This document shows, piece by piece, positions 54,965 through 62,884 of a DNA stretch of 64,000 bases. Numbering within the stretch: position 1 is the stretch's first letter; every line of letters begins with the position of its first letter. Made by a program: the position numbers and the translations under genes. Below the pieces are notes generated by a model. That model saw nothing but the letters and a program-made list of their open reading frames with translations. It did no database searches and was not told the origin of the DNA. Location of the stretch: contig NZ_JACHDZ010000002.1 of the NCBI RefSeq assembly GCF_014201375.1, positions 1 through 64,000 of the forward strand, written 5' to 3'. The stretch is from Tunturiibacter empetritectus (GTDB lineage: Bacteria > Acidobacteriota > Terriglobia > Terriglobales > Acidobacteriaceae).

Positions 54965-55786
54965 ATGCAACAGAACCCCTTCACCTTTTTAGGCCAAGCG
55001 ATCTCGCAATTGCTCTCGTCGCACAGCGCCGCGCTTCAGGCCGCGGGACTTGACATCTTCCGTGGCCTGGCGACGATCCTGATTGTCTGGTTCGGCATCA
55101 AGGCCGCCCTGTCCGCTTCGCAGGGACATGGCGGCTTCCACTTCGCCAAGTTTGCCGACCTGATCCTGATGATCTCGTTCGGCCTTGGCATGCTGACCTA
55201 CTACTCGACGCCGATCCCCGGCACTGGCTACAGCTTTAGCGACCTCATCACCAAGGAGGCTCTGAGCATCTCCGGGCAGATCGAGTCCGACCAGACGCAA
55301 GTGATCGTCGATGCCGTCACCAGCGAGGAGCAGCAGCTCGGCGCACCTCCCGGCAGCTTCAACGTCCTCGAAGACCTTACCTATCTTCTCATCGCAGTCA
55401 TCCTTGCAGCGATGGAGGCCGTCGCCTTCGCCGTGATTGCCTATGGCTACGTTGCCTCCGCTGTCTGTGTGCTGATCGGACCGATCTTCATTCCGTGGTT
55501 CATCGTGCCCAAGATGGACTGGCTCTTCTGGGGATGGTTGAAGGCATTTATCGGCTTCAGCTTCTATCAGGTCATTGCATCGGCCTTCATCTTCGTCTTC
55601 TCGAAGGTCCTCACGTCGATGTTTCACGCCATCGGCAACATCAGCATCACCAATGCCTTCACGATCCTGCCTGCGCTGCTCATCACGCTCTTCGTCTGCA
55701 TCTACGGTCTGGTCAAAATCCCGGAGCTTACCAGTGCCATCCTCAGCGGGCGCACCGGCACCTGGGTCAACCCGATGGGGAACTAA
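54965..55786 (+). CDS. virB6: VirB6/TrbL polytopic inner-membrane protein
   Basis: 273 aa with about five or six membrane helices (for example ILIVWFGIKAAL, LTYLLIAVILAAMEAVAFAVIAYGYV, FTILPALLITLFVCIYGLV) and the family's central WLKAFIGFSFYQVIASAFIFV. It takes part in substrate passage across the inner membrane. It begins 3 bp after virB5 and is followed by virB8 after 2 bp. Confidence 0.92.
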   Translation: MQQNPFTFLGQAISQLLSSHSAALQAAGLDIFRGLATILIVWFGIKAALSASQGHGGFHFAKFADLILMISFGLGMLTYYSTPIPGTGYSFSDLITKEALSISGQIESDQTQVIVDAVTSEEQQLGAPPGSFNVLEDLTYLLIAVILAAMEAVAFAVIAYGYVASAVCVLIGPIFIPWFIVPKMDWLFWGWLKAFIGFSFYQVIASAFIFVFSKVLTSMFHAIGNISITNAFTILPALLITLFVCIYGLVKIPELTSAILSGRTGTWVNPMGN

Positions 55787-55788
55787 CT

Positions 55789-56472
55789 ATGCCGAAAACA
55801 GAGGCACAACGCCCAATCACCGATGCCGGTCACAAGTTCCTGGAGTTGTACGCGGAGCCGGTCGTCACCAATACCTATCTCAAGATCTCGATCCTCGTGC
55901 TCTCGGTCGTCGCGCTTGCCTTGCTCGCGCTCCTCTATCGCGCACAGACCGCTGCCTTGCGGCTGAAGCCGCTCGTCATCTCGGTCTCGGATATGGGGCG
56001 CGGACAGGTTGTGAGCTATGCCGACTTCTCGAAGGTTCCTGTCGAGCGCGTCAGCAAATACTATCTTGCGCGTTGGGCGCAGCTCTACTACGGCCGCAAT
56101 CACGCCACGCTGCAACGGGACTTTGCCGAATCCCTGCACTTCTTTTCGAACGAACTGCAGGGCGCGACGCTGGCGCGCGTGACGAAAGCCAAAACCCTTC
56201 AGGCTTTCCTCCTCGATCCGAGTGCCCCGAATATTGATATAGAGATCAAAGCTGTGGTGCTCGACGACACGCGGCAGGCCCCGTACCGCGCCCACATTGA
56301 GTTCGAGAAGGTCGCCTATTCTCTTGGCGACCAGCAGGAGCAGAGCCGCGAACGCTGGACCGCGAATGTGGTCTTCGGCTTCCGCGATGAGGTGCCGAAC
56401 GCGATGCTGCTCACCAATCCCCTCGGTGTCGTCATCAGCTACGTCCACGAAGACCAGGCTTTCGGGAGCTAG
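55789..56472 (+). CDS. virB8: VirB8/TrbF inner-membrane assembly factor
   Basis: 227 aa from the ATG at 55789, just after the virB6 stop. Short cytoplasmic tail, one membrane helix (about 34-55), then the NTF2-like periplasmic VirB8 domain; FLLDPSAPNIDIEIKAVVLD and ERWTANVVFGFRDEVPNAML are typical. It nucleates the secretion complex. Last of the recognised virB genes; it is followed by a pseudo-receiver gene instead of virB9/B10. Confidence 0.92.
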   Translation: MPKTEAQRPITDAGHKFLELYAEPVVTNTYLKISILVLSVVALALLALLYRAQTAALRLKPLVISVSDMGRGQVVSYADFSKVPVERVSKYYLARWAQLYYGRNHATLQRDFAESLHFFSNELQGATLARVTKAKTLQAFLLDPSAPNIDIEIKAVVLDDTRQAPYRAHIEFEKVAYSLGDQQEQSRERWTANVVFGFRDEVPNAMLLTNPLGVVISYVHEDQAFGS

Positions 56473-56478
56473 GAAAAT

Positions 56479-56865
56479 ATGCAACCGAAGAAGCCCATCG
56501 TGCTCTACTGTCCCGACCGCGAGCTGCTGTCCGCCATAGCGTTTGTGCTGCGAGTGCATTCCTATGACGTCACCGCTGTTCATGACGGCGATGCTGCGAT
56601 AAGAGTGAGCGAGCGCGGTCTCGCCGCCTGCGGCGTGCTCATCCACGCACAGCAGGGTGATCTTGCCGGGCGCCTGATTCATCGCATTCTGGCATGCGCT
56701 TCGCAGATGCCGTTGCTGCTGGTGGATCGTGCCGGCGACCTCGCACCCGTCCGCTACGCGGACAGGGTGCTCTATGGCCGCAACACGACAACAGCGCACA
56801 TCCTCGCTTCGCTTGATGTGCTTTGCCGGCGTAAGCCAGGGCCGCGGCCACGGAGTGTCGCGTGA
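56479..56865 (+). CDS. Receiver-like protein lacking the phospho-accepting Asp
   Basis: 128 aa resembling a CheY fold: KPIVLYCPDRELLSAIAFVL then VLRVHSYDVTAVHDGDAAIR at the start, and LLLVDRAGD and VLYGRNTTTAHILASLDVL later. Where the Asp should be the sequence is CGVLIHAQQGD, and the conserved Lys is not visible, so it would be a pseudo-receiver or an unrelated small fold. It is 6 bp after virB8 and overlaps the C5 methyltransferase start by 4 bp, so it is co-translated with both. Confidence 0.65.
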   Translation: MQPKKPIVLYCPDRELLSAIAFVLRVHSYDVTAVHDGDAAIRVSERGLAACGVLIHAQQGDLAGRLIHRILACASQMPLLLVDRAGDLAPVRYADRVLYGRNTTTAHILASLDVLCRRKPGPRPRSVA

Positions 56866-58394
56866 GATATCTCTCTGTCTGCTCAGGCATCGAGGCGGTC
56901 TCGGTCGCGTGGCAGCCACTAGGCTGGCAGCCCGCGATGTTCGCCGAGATCGACCCTTTCTGTTGCTGGCTGCTGCGCTCGCGCTATCGTGCATCCCGGC
57001 CCGTTCATATGCCAAGTCCGCATAATGCGCCAACGCGCAAAGAGGCGAAGCAGTGCGCGGCAGACATTCGCAACGTCGTTGCTCTGCCTGCAGATGGCGA
57101 TGTCATCAACGCTGGCGACTTCACGCGCATAGGAGCAGACGATGTTGGAACAATCGACCTTCTGGCCGGAGGAACACCTTGCCAGTCTTTCTCCATCGCC
57201 GGTAAGCGAGCGGGACTGGATGACCCGCGTGGCAACCTCACCATCGAGTTTGCTCGACTTGCTAGCCGACTCAGGCCCCTATGGGTGGTGTGGGAGAACG
57301 TCCCCGGCGTCCTGTCGATCGACGATGGACGGACGTTTGGAGCCTTCCTCGGGATGCTGGTCGAACTCGGGTATGGGATCGCCTACCGAGTTTTGGACGC
57401 TCAGCATTTCGGAGTACCCCAGCGACGGCGTCGTGTCTTCGTTGTCGGCTGTGCTGGAAACTGGCGAGCTGCCGCGGCGGTACTACTTGAGCGGCATGGC
57501 CTGTCGGGGTATCCTCCGCCGCGCCGGGAAGCGGGGAAAGATATTGCCCCTACCCTTAGCGCACGCGCTCATGGCGGTGGCGGCCCAGGATCGTACTTCG
57601 ATATCGACGGCGGCCTGATTCCGAGCAGAGAGAATATCTCGCACTGTCTTAACGCCGGTGGAATGGGCAGGCAAGACTATGAGAGCGAGACACTGATCGC
57701 GCACGCTCTCTTCGCCGAAGGCTTCGATGCCAGCGAGGACGGCACGGGACGCGGTGTCCCGATGATTCCGATTGCCATCTGCACGGCACACACACAGTCG
57801 AACGGCAGCGCCTTTTCGGATGGTATCGTGCACACCCTCGAACGTGGCACCACCCAAGCTGTCGCCTTCTCCGTGAAAGACTGCGGTGCCGATGCCAGTG
57901 ACCTTGCTCCGACACTGCGTGGAATGAGTCACAACGCGAGTCACGCCAATGGCGGCGGCCAGGTGGCTATCGCATTCGCGCAGAACCAATCCGGCGATGT
58001 CCTAAGCGGCGAGGTGATGCAATCGCTTGGGACAAGTGCCAATGCGACGGGTCGCAACGCCGCGAATGTAGCGGTCGCATGGACGGGAGAACTCAGTGCG
58101 TCGACAGACATTGTCGGGACGATGCAACGCGGTGGCGAAGGTGGCCGGGCCGATGGTGTGATGACCCCGCAGATGGCGGTGAGACGGCTGAAGCCACGCG
58201 AGTGTGAGCGGCTGCAAGGATTCCCGGACGATTACACGCTGGTCGAGTACCGCGGCAAGCTGGCAGCGGACGGACCCCGCTACAAAGCGCTCGGCAACTC
58301 GATGGCGGTTCCTGCAATACGCTGGCTCGGGCAGCGTATTGCAGCAGTCGATGCCATCCTCCGCGATGGGCAGGGCACCGGGAGTGTCCGATGA
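56862..58394 (+). CDS. C5-cytosine DNA methyltransferase
   Basis: 510 aa from a GTG that overlaps the previous stop (GTGA). SAM motif FSGIE-type read as LSVCSGIEAVSVAW; catalytic TPCQSF with Cys107; WENVPGV with Glu145; QRRRRVF; and a C-terminal GNSMAVPAIRW. A long region (about 220-440), rich in Gly, His and Asn, probably is the target-recognition domain. No restriction gene is adjacent. It may methylate the element to avoid host restriction. Vsr, whose family repairs deaminated 5-methylcytosine, lies 11.7 kb left. Confidence 0.95.
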   Translation: MRYLSVCSGIEAVSVAWQPLGWQPAMFAEIDPFCCWLLRSRYRASRPVHMPSPHNAPTRKEAKQCAADIRNVVALPADGDVINAGDFTRIGADDVGTIDLLAGGTPCQSFSIAGKRAGLDDPRGNLTIEFARLASRLRPLWVVWENVPGVLSIDDGRTFGAFLGMLVELGYGIAYRVLDAQHFGVPQRRRRVFVVGCAGNWRAAAAVLLERHGLSGYPPPRREAGKDIAPTLSARAHGGGGPGSYFDIDGGLIPSRENISHCLNAGGMGRQDYESETLIAHALFAEGFDASEDGTGRGVPMIPIAICTAHTQSNGSAFSDGIVHTLERGTTQAVAFSVKDCGADASDLAPTLRGMSHNASHANGGGQVAIAFAQNQSGDVLSGEVMQSLGTSANATGRNAANVAVAWTGELSASTDIVGTMQRGGEGGRADGVMTPQMAVRRLKPRECERLQGFPDDYTLVEYRGKLAADGPRYKALGNSMAVPAIRWLGQRIAAVDAILRDGQGTGSVR

Positions 58395-58414
58395 GCCAAC
58401 GAGCGCACATCCCG

Positions 58415-58665
58415 ACGATACTGGCGCACACCTCCCAACCACGGATCGAAGCGAGTCTTCTTCTTGCCCTCGCCGCCCTGGATGAGGAGCCGCACACTTC
58501 GCCTACTGCTGTATCACCCTTCTCCAGGTTCTTCGCACGCCAGGATGCCGGGGGCACTACAGTGCCACCCGATACGGTTCACCCACTCACTGCTCTTGTA
58601 GCCGGACTTGGTGGCCGGCGAACACAAAGGGTCTTCTGCTGCTTGGTGGCGATGGCGTCCGACGC
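58415..58665 (-). pseudogene. Degraded inverted copy of ssb
   Basis: The minus strand holds pieces of the ssb gene at 58993 in order but in shifted frames: ATKQQKT, ATKSGYK, EWVN, KNLEKGD, GEGKKKT and RGWEV.ASIV. Two 22-base stretches are identical to the intact gene (around its codons for ATKQQK and ATKSGYK). Internal deletions and frameshifts make it non-coding. It points toward the C5 methyltransferase gene. Confidence 0.9.
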
Positions 58666-58992
58666 GCCATGCAACCTTCAGACAAGTGTTTCCGTAGAGC
58701 ACCATCTCTCCCGTATTTTCCCTGCTCACCCTCGGTCACTCGCTTCGGTGCTTACCCCGCGCCCTGCGGCACTTCGATGTTCTGCTTCGGCTACGCCGCC
58801 CTACGGGTCTGGGTTTCCAAACAAAAATATCCCGCGCAAGATGCGCGCGGCTGCGGCCCAAAGTGCGGGCGAGATTTTTCTTCGGAGCCTCCGCAGAAAG
58901 CACATCTCGGCCTTGGGAGCGGGGCACCTCGCGTCGCTTCGCGCAGGAGTGTCCCGAGCCCAATCCGGGCAAATACAAACAGGAGAAATGAC
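58666..58992. other. Leader region of ssb
   Basis: 327 bp between the inverted ssb relic and ssb. GC-rich with short inverted repeats (for example CCCGCGCAAGATGCGCGCGG near 58830) and AGGAGA before the ssb ATG. Probably promoter and leader; no gene supported. Confidence 0.55.
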
Positions 58993-59406
58993 ATGGCACT
59001 CTACGAAAACAACATCAAGCTGAAGGGGTTCCTGGGCAAGGACGCCGAGAACTTCGCCACCAAGCAGCAGAAGACCTTCACGGTCCTGTCGCTGGCCACC
59101 AAGTCCGGCTACAAGGACAAGCAGAAGAACGAGTGGGTGAACCACACCGAATGGCACCGCATCGTCGCCTTCGGCAAACCCGCCGACTACGCGAAGAACC
59201 TGAAGAAGGGCGACTACGTCGAGATCGAAGGCGAGCTGCGCAGCACCGAGTACGACGTCCAGGTCGGTGAGGGCAAGAAGAAGACCACGGTCAAGCGCCG
59301 GGGTTGGGAGGTGCGCGCCAGCATCGTCAAGAAGCTGGCGCAGCCCGAGAGCTCGCGCGGAGAGAATCCCGATGCCGAGCCGATCACGGAGGACGACGCG
59401 GCTTAG
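58993..59406 (+). CDS. ssb: Single-stranded DNA-binding protein
   Basis: 137 aa, OB fold about 5-110: IKLKGFLGKDAE, FTVLSLATKSGY, EWVNHTEWHRIVAFG, KKGDYVEIEGEL. The tail ends in acidic ITEDDAA rather than the usual DDDIPF, so interaction with host SSB partners may differ. The ATG follows AGGAGAAATGAC. Probably coats transferred single strands in the recipient or supports element replication. A perfect-type hairpin overlaps its stop. Confidence 0.94.
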   Translation: MALYENNIKLKGFLGKDAENFATKQQKTFTVLSLATKSGYKDKQKNEWVNHTEWHRIVAFGKPADYAKNLKKGDYVEIEGELRSTEYDVQVGEGKKKTTVKRRGWEVRASIVKKLAQPESSRGENPDAEPITEDDAA

Positions 59407-59420
59407 GCCGCGTTGTCCTC
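59389..59420 (+). terminator. Hairpin across the ssb stop
   Basis: GAGGACGACGCGGC (59389-59402) and GCCGCGTTGTCCTC (59407-59420) pair over 14 bp with one G-T; the loop TTAG contains the stop codon's last bases. No U-run. The next ribosome site GGGAGG starts 5 bases further on, so the structure may tune expression of the second ssb gene. Confidence 0.65.
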
Positions 59421-59437
59421 CCTCGGGAGGTTTCGCC

Positions 59438-59833
59438 ATGAATATCTTTGAGAACACCCTCAAGTTGCGCGGCTTCCTCGTCAGCGATGCCGAGGTGCCT
59501 GCTTCGGATGGAATTACTGACGACGCTTACGCAATCCTGTACCTGGCAACAATGTCCGGCACGTGGGACATCGCCACCAACGAGTGGACGCCACGCACCA
59601 CGTCTAACCGCATCGTCTGCCCTGGCCCCTGGTTCTGCGGCTTCACCCGCGGCATGAGGCGGGGCGACTATGTCGAGGTCGAAGGCGAACTTTACGTCCA
59701 CGACTACGAACGGCCAGTCGTAGTGGCAGGGGAACGCTTTTCTGCCAAGCGATATGTCTGTGAAATACGCGCGCTTCAAGTTCGTAAGCTGGAGCGCCCG
59801 TTGATAGTCGTCGATACGGGTGAGGACGGCTAA
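59438..59833 (+). CDS. Second SSB-like protein
   Basis: 131 aa, divergent OB-fold paralogue of ssb: ENTLKLRGFLVSDAEVPASD, YLATMSGTWD, EWTPRTTSNRIVCPG and RGDYVEVEGELYVHDYERP keep the SSB layout. It lacks a typical acidic C-terminal tip (ends TGEDG). Start ATG with GGGAGG upstream. It may form mixed complexes with the first SSB or bind a different substrate. A strong terminator follows. Confidence 0.87.
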   Translation: MNIFENTLKLRGFLVSDAEVPASDGITDDAYAILYLATMSGTWDIATNEWTPRTTSNRIVCPGPWFCGFTRGMRRGDYVEVEGELYVHDYERPVVVAGERFSAKRYVCEIRALQVRKLERPLIVVDTGEDG

Positions 59834-59851
59834 CGCCGTCCGCCCTCTTTC

Positions 59852-59885
59852 GCGGAGAGGCGGAAACCTCTCCGCTTTCTTTTGA
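59852..59885 (+). terminator. Rho-independent terminator
   Basis: GCGGAGAGG (59852-59860), loop CGGAAA, CCTCTCCGC (59867-59875), then TTTCTTTT. A smaller hairpin GGACGGC-TAAC-GCCGTCC (59824-59841) directly precedes it and holds the stop of the second ssb gene. Confidence 0.88.
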
Positions 59886-59921
59886 TCGTGCCGCGCAAAG
59901 ATCGCGGCGGAAAGGATACCG

Positions 59922-60227
59922 ATGATCGCCAACGCCGTCTTCGTCGCCACGCTGATCTTCCTCGCGCTCGGCTTCTGGTCGATGCACGAGCTGCACTTCC
60001 TTGTGCCGTGGCGCAGCCTCATCCTGCACCGCTACCTCCAGAGCATCGCGCTCTACGCCGCTCTGCTCTTCGCCAACATCCTCGGCCTTACCGTCTGGAT
60101 CGAGCGCAAGTTCTTTCTACGCGACACCGGCCGCAAGCTCAGGCACCTCGATCAAGAGATACATACGGGACAGAGCGAACTCTCTGGCGAAATCCTTGCG
60201 CAGTTCGGTGATGAGGAGGAGCGCTGA
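59922..60227 (+). CDS. Small two-helix membrane protein
   Basis: 101 aa. Two membrane helices (about 4-22 and 41-61) followed by a charged cytoplasmic tail (RKLRHLDQEIHTGQSELSGE). No family recognised. It follows the ssb terminator after about 40 bp and is 2 bp before the next gene, so it starts a new operon running through to at least 62621. Possibly an accessory transfer or entry-exclusion protein; that is a guess from size and place. Confidence 0.72.
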   Translation: MIANAVFVATLIFLALGFWSMHELHFLVPWRSLILHRYLQSIALYAALLFANILGLTVWIERKFFLRDTGRKLRHLDQEIHTGQSELSGEILAQFGDEEER

Positions 60228-60229
60228 CG

Positions 60230-60523
60230 ATGCAGAGCGAAGACGAATATCTCGACCGCACGCCGGACCTTGTGGCCAAGGTCCGAGCCATGCGCGAAGC
60301 CGCCGAGAAAGAGATGAACCGCTTCACTGTTGTGGCCGACTACGACGTGCGTCGTGTCGTCGGCCAAAAGCCGCAGGCGTCGCCGATTTCTGTCGAAACC
60401 GTCCCGCCTTCTCCCAGCGTGGAGCAATCGAAAAAGACTTCTTCCAAGCCATCGACTGTACAGACCTCTATTCAATTTGCGCCCGCTCCTTCGGAGCGCG
60501 GCGATGATGGGGAGGGCGCATGA
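60230..60523 (+). CDS. Small hypothetical protein
   Basis: 97 aa, no membrane helix. Helical N-terminal half (YLDRTPDLVAKVRAMREAAE then KEMNRFTVVADYDVRRVVG) and a Pro/Ser-rich disordered C-terminal half. It begins 2 bp after the membrane protein and overlaps the next gene by 4 bp (ATGA), so it is co-translated with both. No family recognised. Confidence 0.7.
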   Translation: MQSEDEYLDRTPDLVAKVRAMREAAEKEMNRFTVVADYDVRRVVGQKPQASPISVETVPPSPSVEQSKKTSSKPSTVQTSIQFAPAPSERGDDGEGA

Positions 60524-61578
60524 GGCTGGACATTCCGCAGGAACAGCCGCGCCGCCGCCAGGGAGAGAATACGGCTCCTGGCCCTTCGGATGCGCGGACG
60601 CCTGCGCGGAAGCTGCCGGACAATCCGATCCTCCATCGCCTGAAATCTCTGAAGGAGCGTGCCGCGGATCATCGCTGGACTCATCCGCCCGTTGAGCGCA
60701 GGCGTCCTGAACCCACGCAGGATGTGTCCCGCGAACGCCGCCTCCCTGTCGCTTCGGCGGAGCCGCGCCGTCCGGCCCGGACCGCCAGCAACGTGTTCGG
60801 ACTTGAACTGCGACCGGAAGAGAAGAACCTCCTGCGCGAGGTAGGGCGCTTTCGCGTCATCCGCACAGTGGATCTCCGCGAGACGCTTTACAACGGAAAG
60901 ACCCGTCCTCTGGAGAATGATCTTAAATATCTCCGCGACAAAGGCCTGATCGAAGCCCAGCATGTCAATTTGCGCCGCGATGGGCGACGGCGCACGATTG
61001 AGCGCGTCGAGGTCGTCACGCTCACCAAAGACGGTCGCAGCCTGCTCCTGAGGCAGGGCGAGCTGCCCAAAGACCAGAGGGTCTACGCGGGATTGGTCAA
61101 GCCCCGTGAGGTCGAACACGATTCGCAGATTTATCGCGCGTATCGAAAAGAAGCGCAGCGGATCGAGAGCAAAGGAGGCAGCAACCTCCGCGTGCGCCTC
61201 GACTTCGAGATAAAGTCCGGCGTGCAGAAGGCCATCTATGCCGAGCGTAAAGCCGATCCTAAGCGAGATATCGCAGAGATCAAACAGCAGGTCGCCGAAC
61301 GGTTCGAGCTGCCGTTCGTCGATGGCAAGATTCAGATTCCCGATGCCCGCATCGACTATGACCTGCCACACGGGACGGATCAGGCACTAAGCCCGGATCA
61401 AGGCTCACGCACTGGGCACCAGGACATTGAAGTCCTGACTGCCGCCTATCACGCCGGTCACCTGCGCTCCAAAGCGCAGGCCGGCTTCCGCAACTATGCC
61501 TCGGCCTCCGACCGCTCGTCCCTGACCGCGAAGATCCATGAAGACCAACACCTGATGGAGAACATTCTCGACCTATGA
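60520..61578 (+). CDS. Winged-helix protein of the transfer region
   Basis: 352 aa. A basic, disordered N-terminal segment (about 1-85) is followed by a predicted winged helix (about 95-175: EKNLLREVGRFRVIRTVDLR then LENDLKYLRDKGLIEA) and a helical C-terminal half. It overlaps both neighbours by 4 bp. It may be a relaxosome or replication factor that binds the element's oriT or origin; no relaxase motif (three-His) is visible. No named family. Confidence 0.65.
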   Translation: MRLDIPQEQPRRRQGENTAPGPSDARTPARKLPDNPILHRLKSLKERAADHRWTHPPVERRRPEPTQDVSRERRLPVASAEPRRPARTASNVFGLELRPEEKNLLREVGRFRVIRTVDLRETLYNGKTRPLENDLKYLRDKGLIEAQHVNLRRDGRRRTIERVEVVTLTKDGRSLLLRQGELPKDQRVYAGLVKPREVEHDSQIYRAYRKEAQRIESKGGSNLRVRLDFEIKSGVQKAIYAERKADPKRDIAEIKQQVAERFELPFVDGKIQIPDARIDYDLPHGTDQALSPDQGSRTGHQDIEVLTAAYHAGHLRSKAQAGFRNYASASDRSSLTAKIHEDQHLMENILDL

Positions 61579-62621
61579 CACTGGACTATGACCCGATCGC
61601 ATCGCTTGAATCCGTTGGGTATCTGGAGCGCGAAGCCTCGTTCCTATACCTCGTCGCCATTCACTCCGGCTACTTTCTGAGCAGGCAGTTCTGCCAGTTC
61701 GTGAAGCGGGAGCGAGGAGCACTCCCCACGCGCTTTCTCGAAAAGGCCAGCCGCCTTCATCACATCCGCGTCATCGAGTGTGGCCGTGGTCGGCACATTT
61801 ATCACCTGATCTCGAAGCCGGTTTACGAGGCGCTGGGCCGCCGCGACTCTCAGAACCGGCGCATCAAGGGCGACGCGCATGTCAAGTCCCGGCTCATGGT
61901 GCTCGACTTCATCCTTGCGAATCTTGGTGCCAACCTTCTCGAAGACGAGGTCAGTAAGGTCGATTTCTTCACCACGCAGTGCGGCGTGCCGAACGAGTCG
62001 CTGCCCCGAAGCTACGCCGGGCGGTTGATGTATTTCTCAGATGGGTTTCCCATCCTCGTCTCCAACACCGGCATCCCGCGCTTCACTTTCTTCGACGAGG
62101 GCCAGGTCACGGCCACTCGCTTCGAGCGTTACCTCAAACAGTACCAGCCCCTGTTTGCGGCGCTCGGCGAGTTCGAGCTGATCTACCTGGCCGACACCGA
62201 GAGCAGCTCTGCACGCGCCAGTGCCACCTTCAACCGCTTTGTCCCCCCAGACCGGCTGCGTGGAGTGACGCAATTGACCCCGATGGGTGTGGAGCACTTC
62301 ATCGAATACCTTGCCGCCAGCCATCGCTATGAAGCGAAGGGTAGCGTCAGCAGCGCCCGCGATCTTGAAGTCCTGCGCGAGGGAGAGCACCGCTACACCA
62401 CACTGGAACACCGTGCTCTTCAAGCGGCATGGAACAACCAAAGCACCGGTGCCGACAGAATCCGGCAGAGATTCCTAAACAAATCTCTGCGTGCCACCTT
62501 CACGACCGTCGTGCTTCCGTACAGCTATCCGGTCTACAGCTTGCGACAGAGCGCTCCGTCTCAGCAGGGGCACGGGACACCCCAGCGGACACGCGAGCGG
62601 GCACAACCACAGGAGACTTAG
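61575..62621 (+). CDS. Hypothetical protein with possible winged helix
   Basis: 348 aa. N-terminal region YLEREASFLYLVAIHSGYFL then SRQFCQFVKRERG looks like a winged-helix domain similar in layout to its upstream neighbour; a central VLDFILANLG/VDFFTTQCG segment and a C-terminal low-complexity tail follow. A distant link to replication-relaxation proteins is possible. It overlaps the previous gene by 4 bp. Directly after it lies an oriT-like inverted repeat, so a role in DNA processing is plausible. Confidence 0.62.
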   Translation: MTLDYDPIASLESVGYLEREASFLYLVAIHSGYFLSRQFCQFVKRERGALPTRFLEKASRLHHIRVIECGRGRHIYHLISKPVYEALGRRDSQNRRIKGDAHVKSRLMVLDFILANLGANLLEDEVSKVDFFTTQCGVPNESLPRSYAGRLMYFSDGFPILVSNTGIPRFTFFDEGQVTATRFERYLKQYQPLFAALGEFELIYLADTESSSARASATFNRFVPPDRLRGVTQLTPMGVEHFIEYLAASHRYEAKGSVSSARDLEVLREGEHRYTTLEHRALQAAWNNQSTGADRIRQRFLNKSLRATFTTVVLPYSYPVYSLRQSAPSQQGHGTPQRTRERAQPQET

Positions 62622-62677
62622 TGATTCGAATACAACGAGTTATGCAAGTAGATGGGGTCAGGGAGAGATATGTGCTG

Positions 62678-62745
62678 GGGGCGGGAGCGACCCCAGTGCT
62701 CCGCACTTCCCGCGTCGGCTATACCGCGCTGGTCGCTTCCGCCCC
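62678..62745. other. Inverted repeat, oriT or operator candidate
   Basis: GGGGCGGGAGCGACC (62678-62692) and GGTCGCTTCCGCCCC (62731-62745) are 15-bp arms with one mismatch, 38 bp apart, in a non-coding 263-bp gap (62622-62884) before the coupling-protein operon. The left arm can also fold locally (CTGGGG...CCCCAG, 62675-62696). A second small repeat ATCC-GGGAA-GGAT lies near 62848. This is the best oriT candidate in the window; no known nick sequence was found. Confidence 0.45.
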
Positions 62746-62884
62746 GAGGCACCAAGTATCCAGAACAGATCTGGCGCAGATACCGGATTGATCTGCGCAG
62801 AACATGAAGCGGATCAGTTCAGCATCAGTGGTTGATCCATATCGCATCCGGGAAGGATACGCACTTCATTGACAGGAGACATCC

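Noticed and set aside
58391..59023. 210-aa plus-strand frame overlapping the ssb start
   Set aside because: It is antisense to the ssb relic and then runs through the ssb leader in the wrong frame; no protein features.
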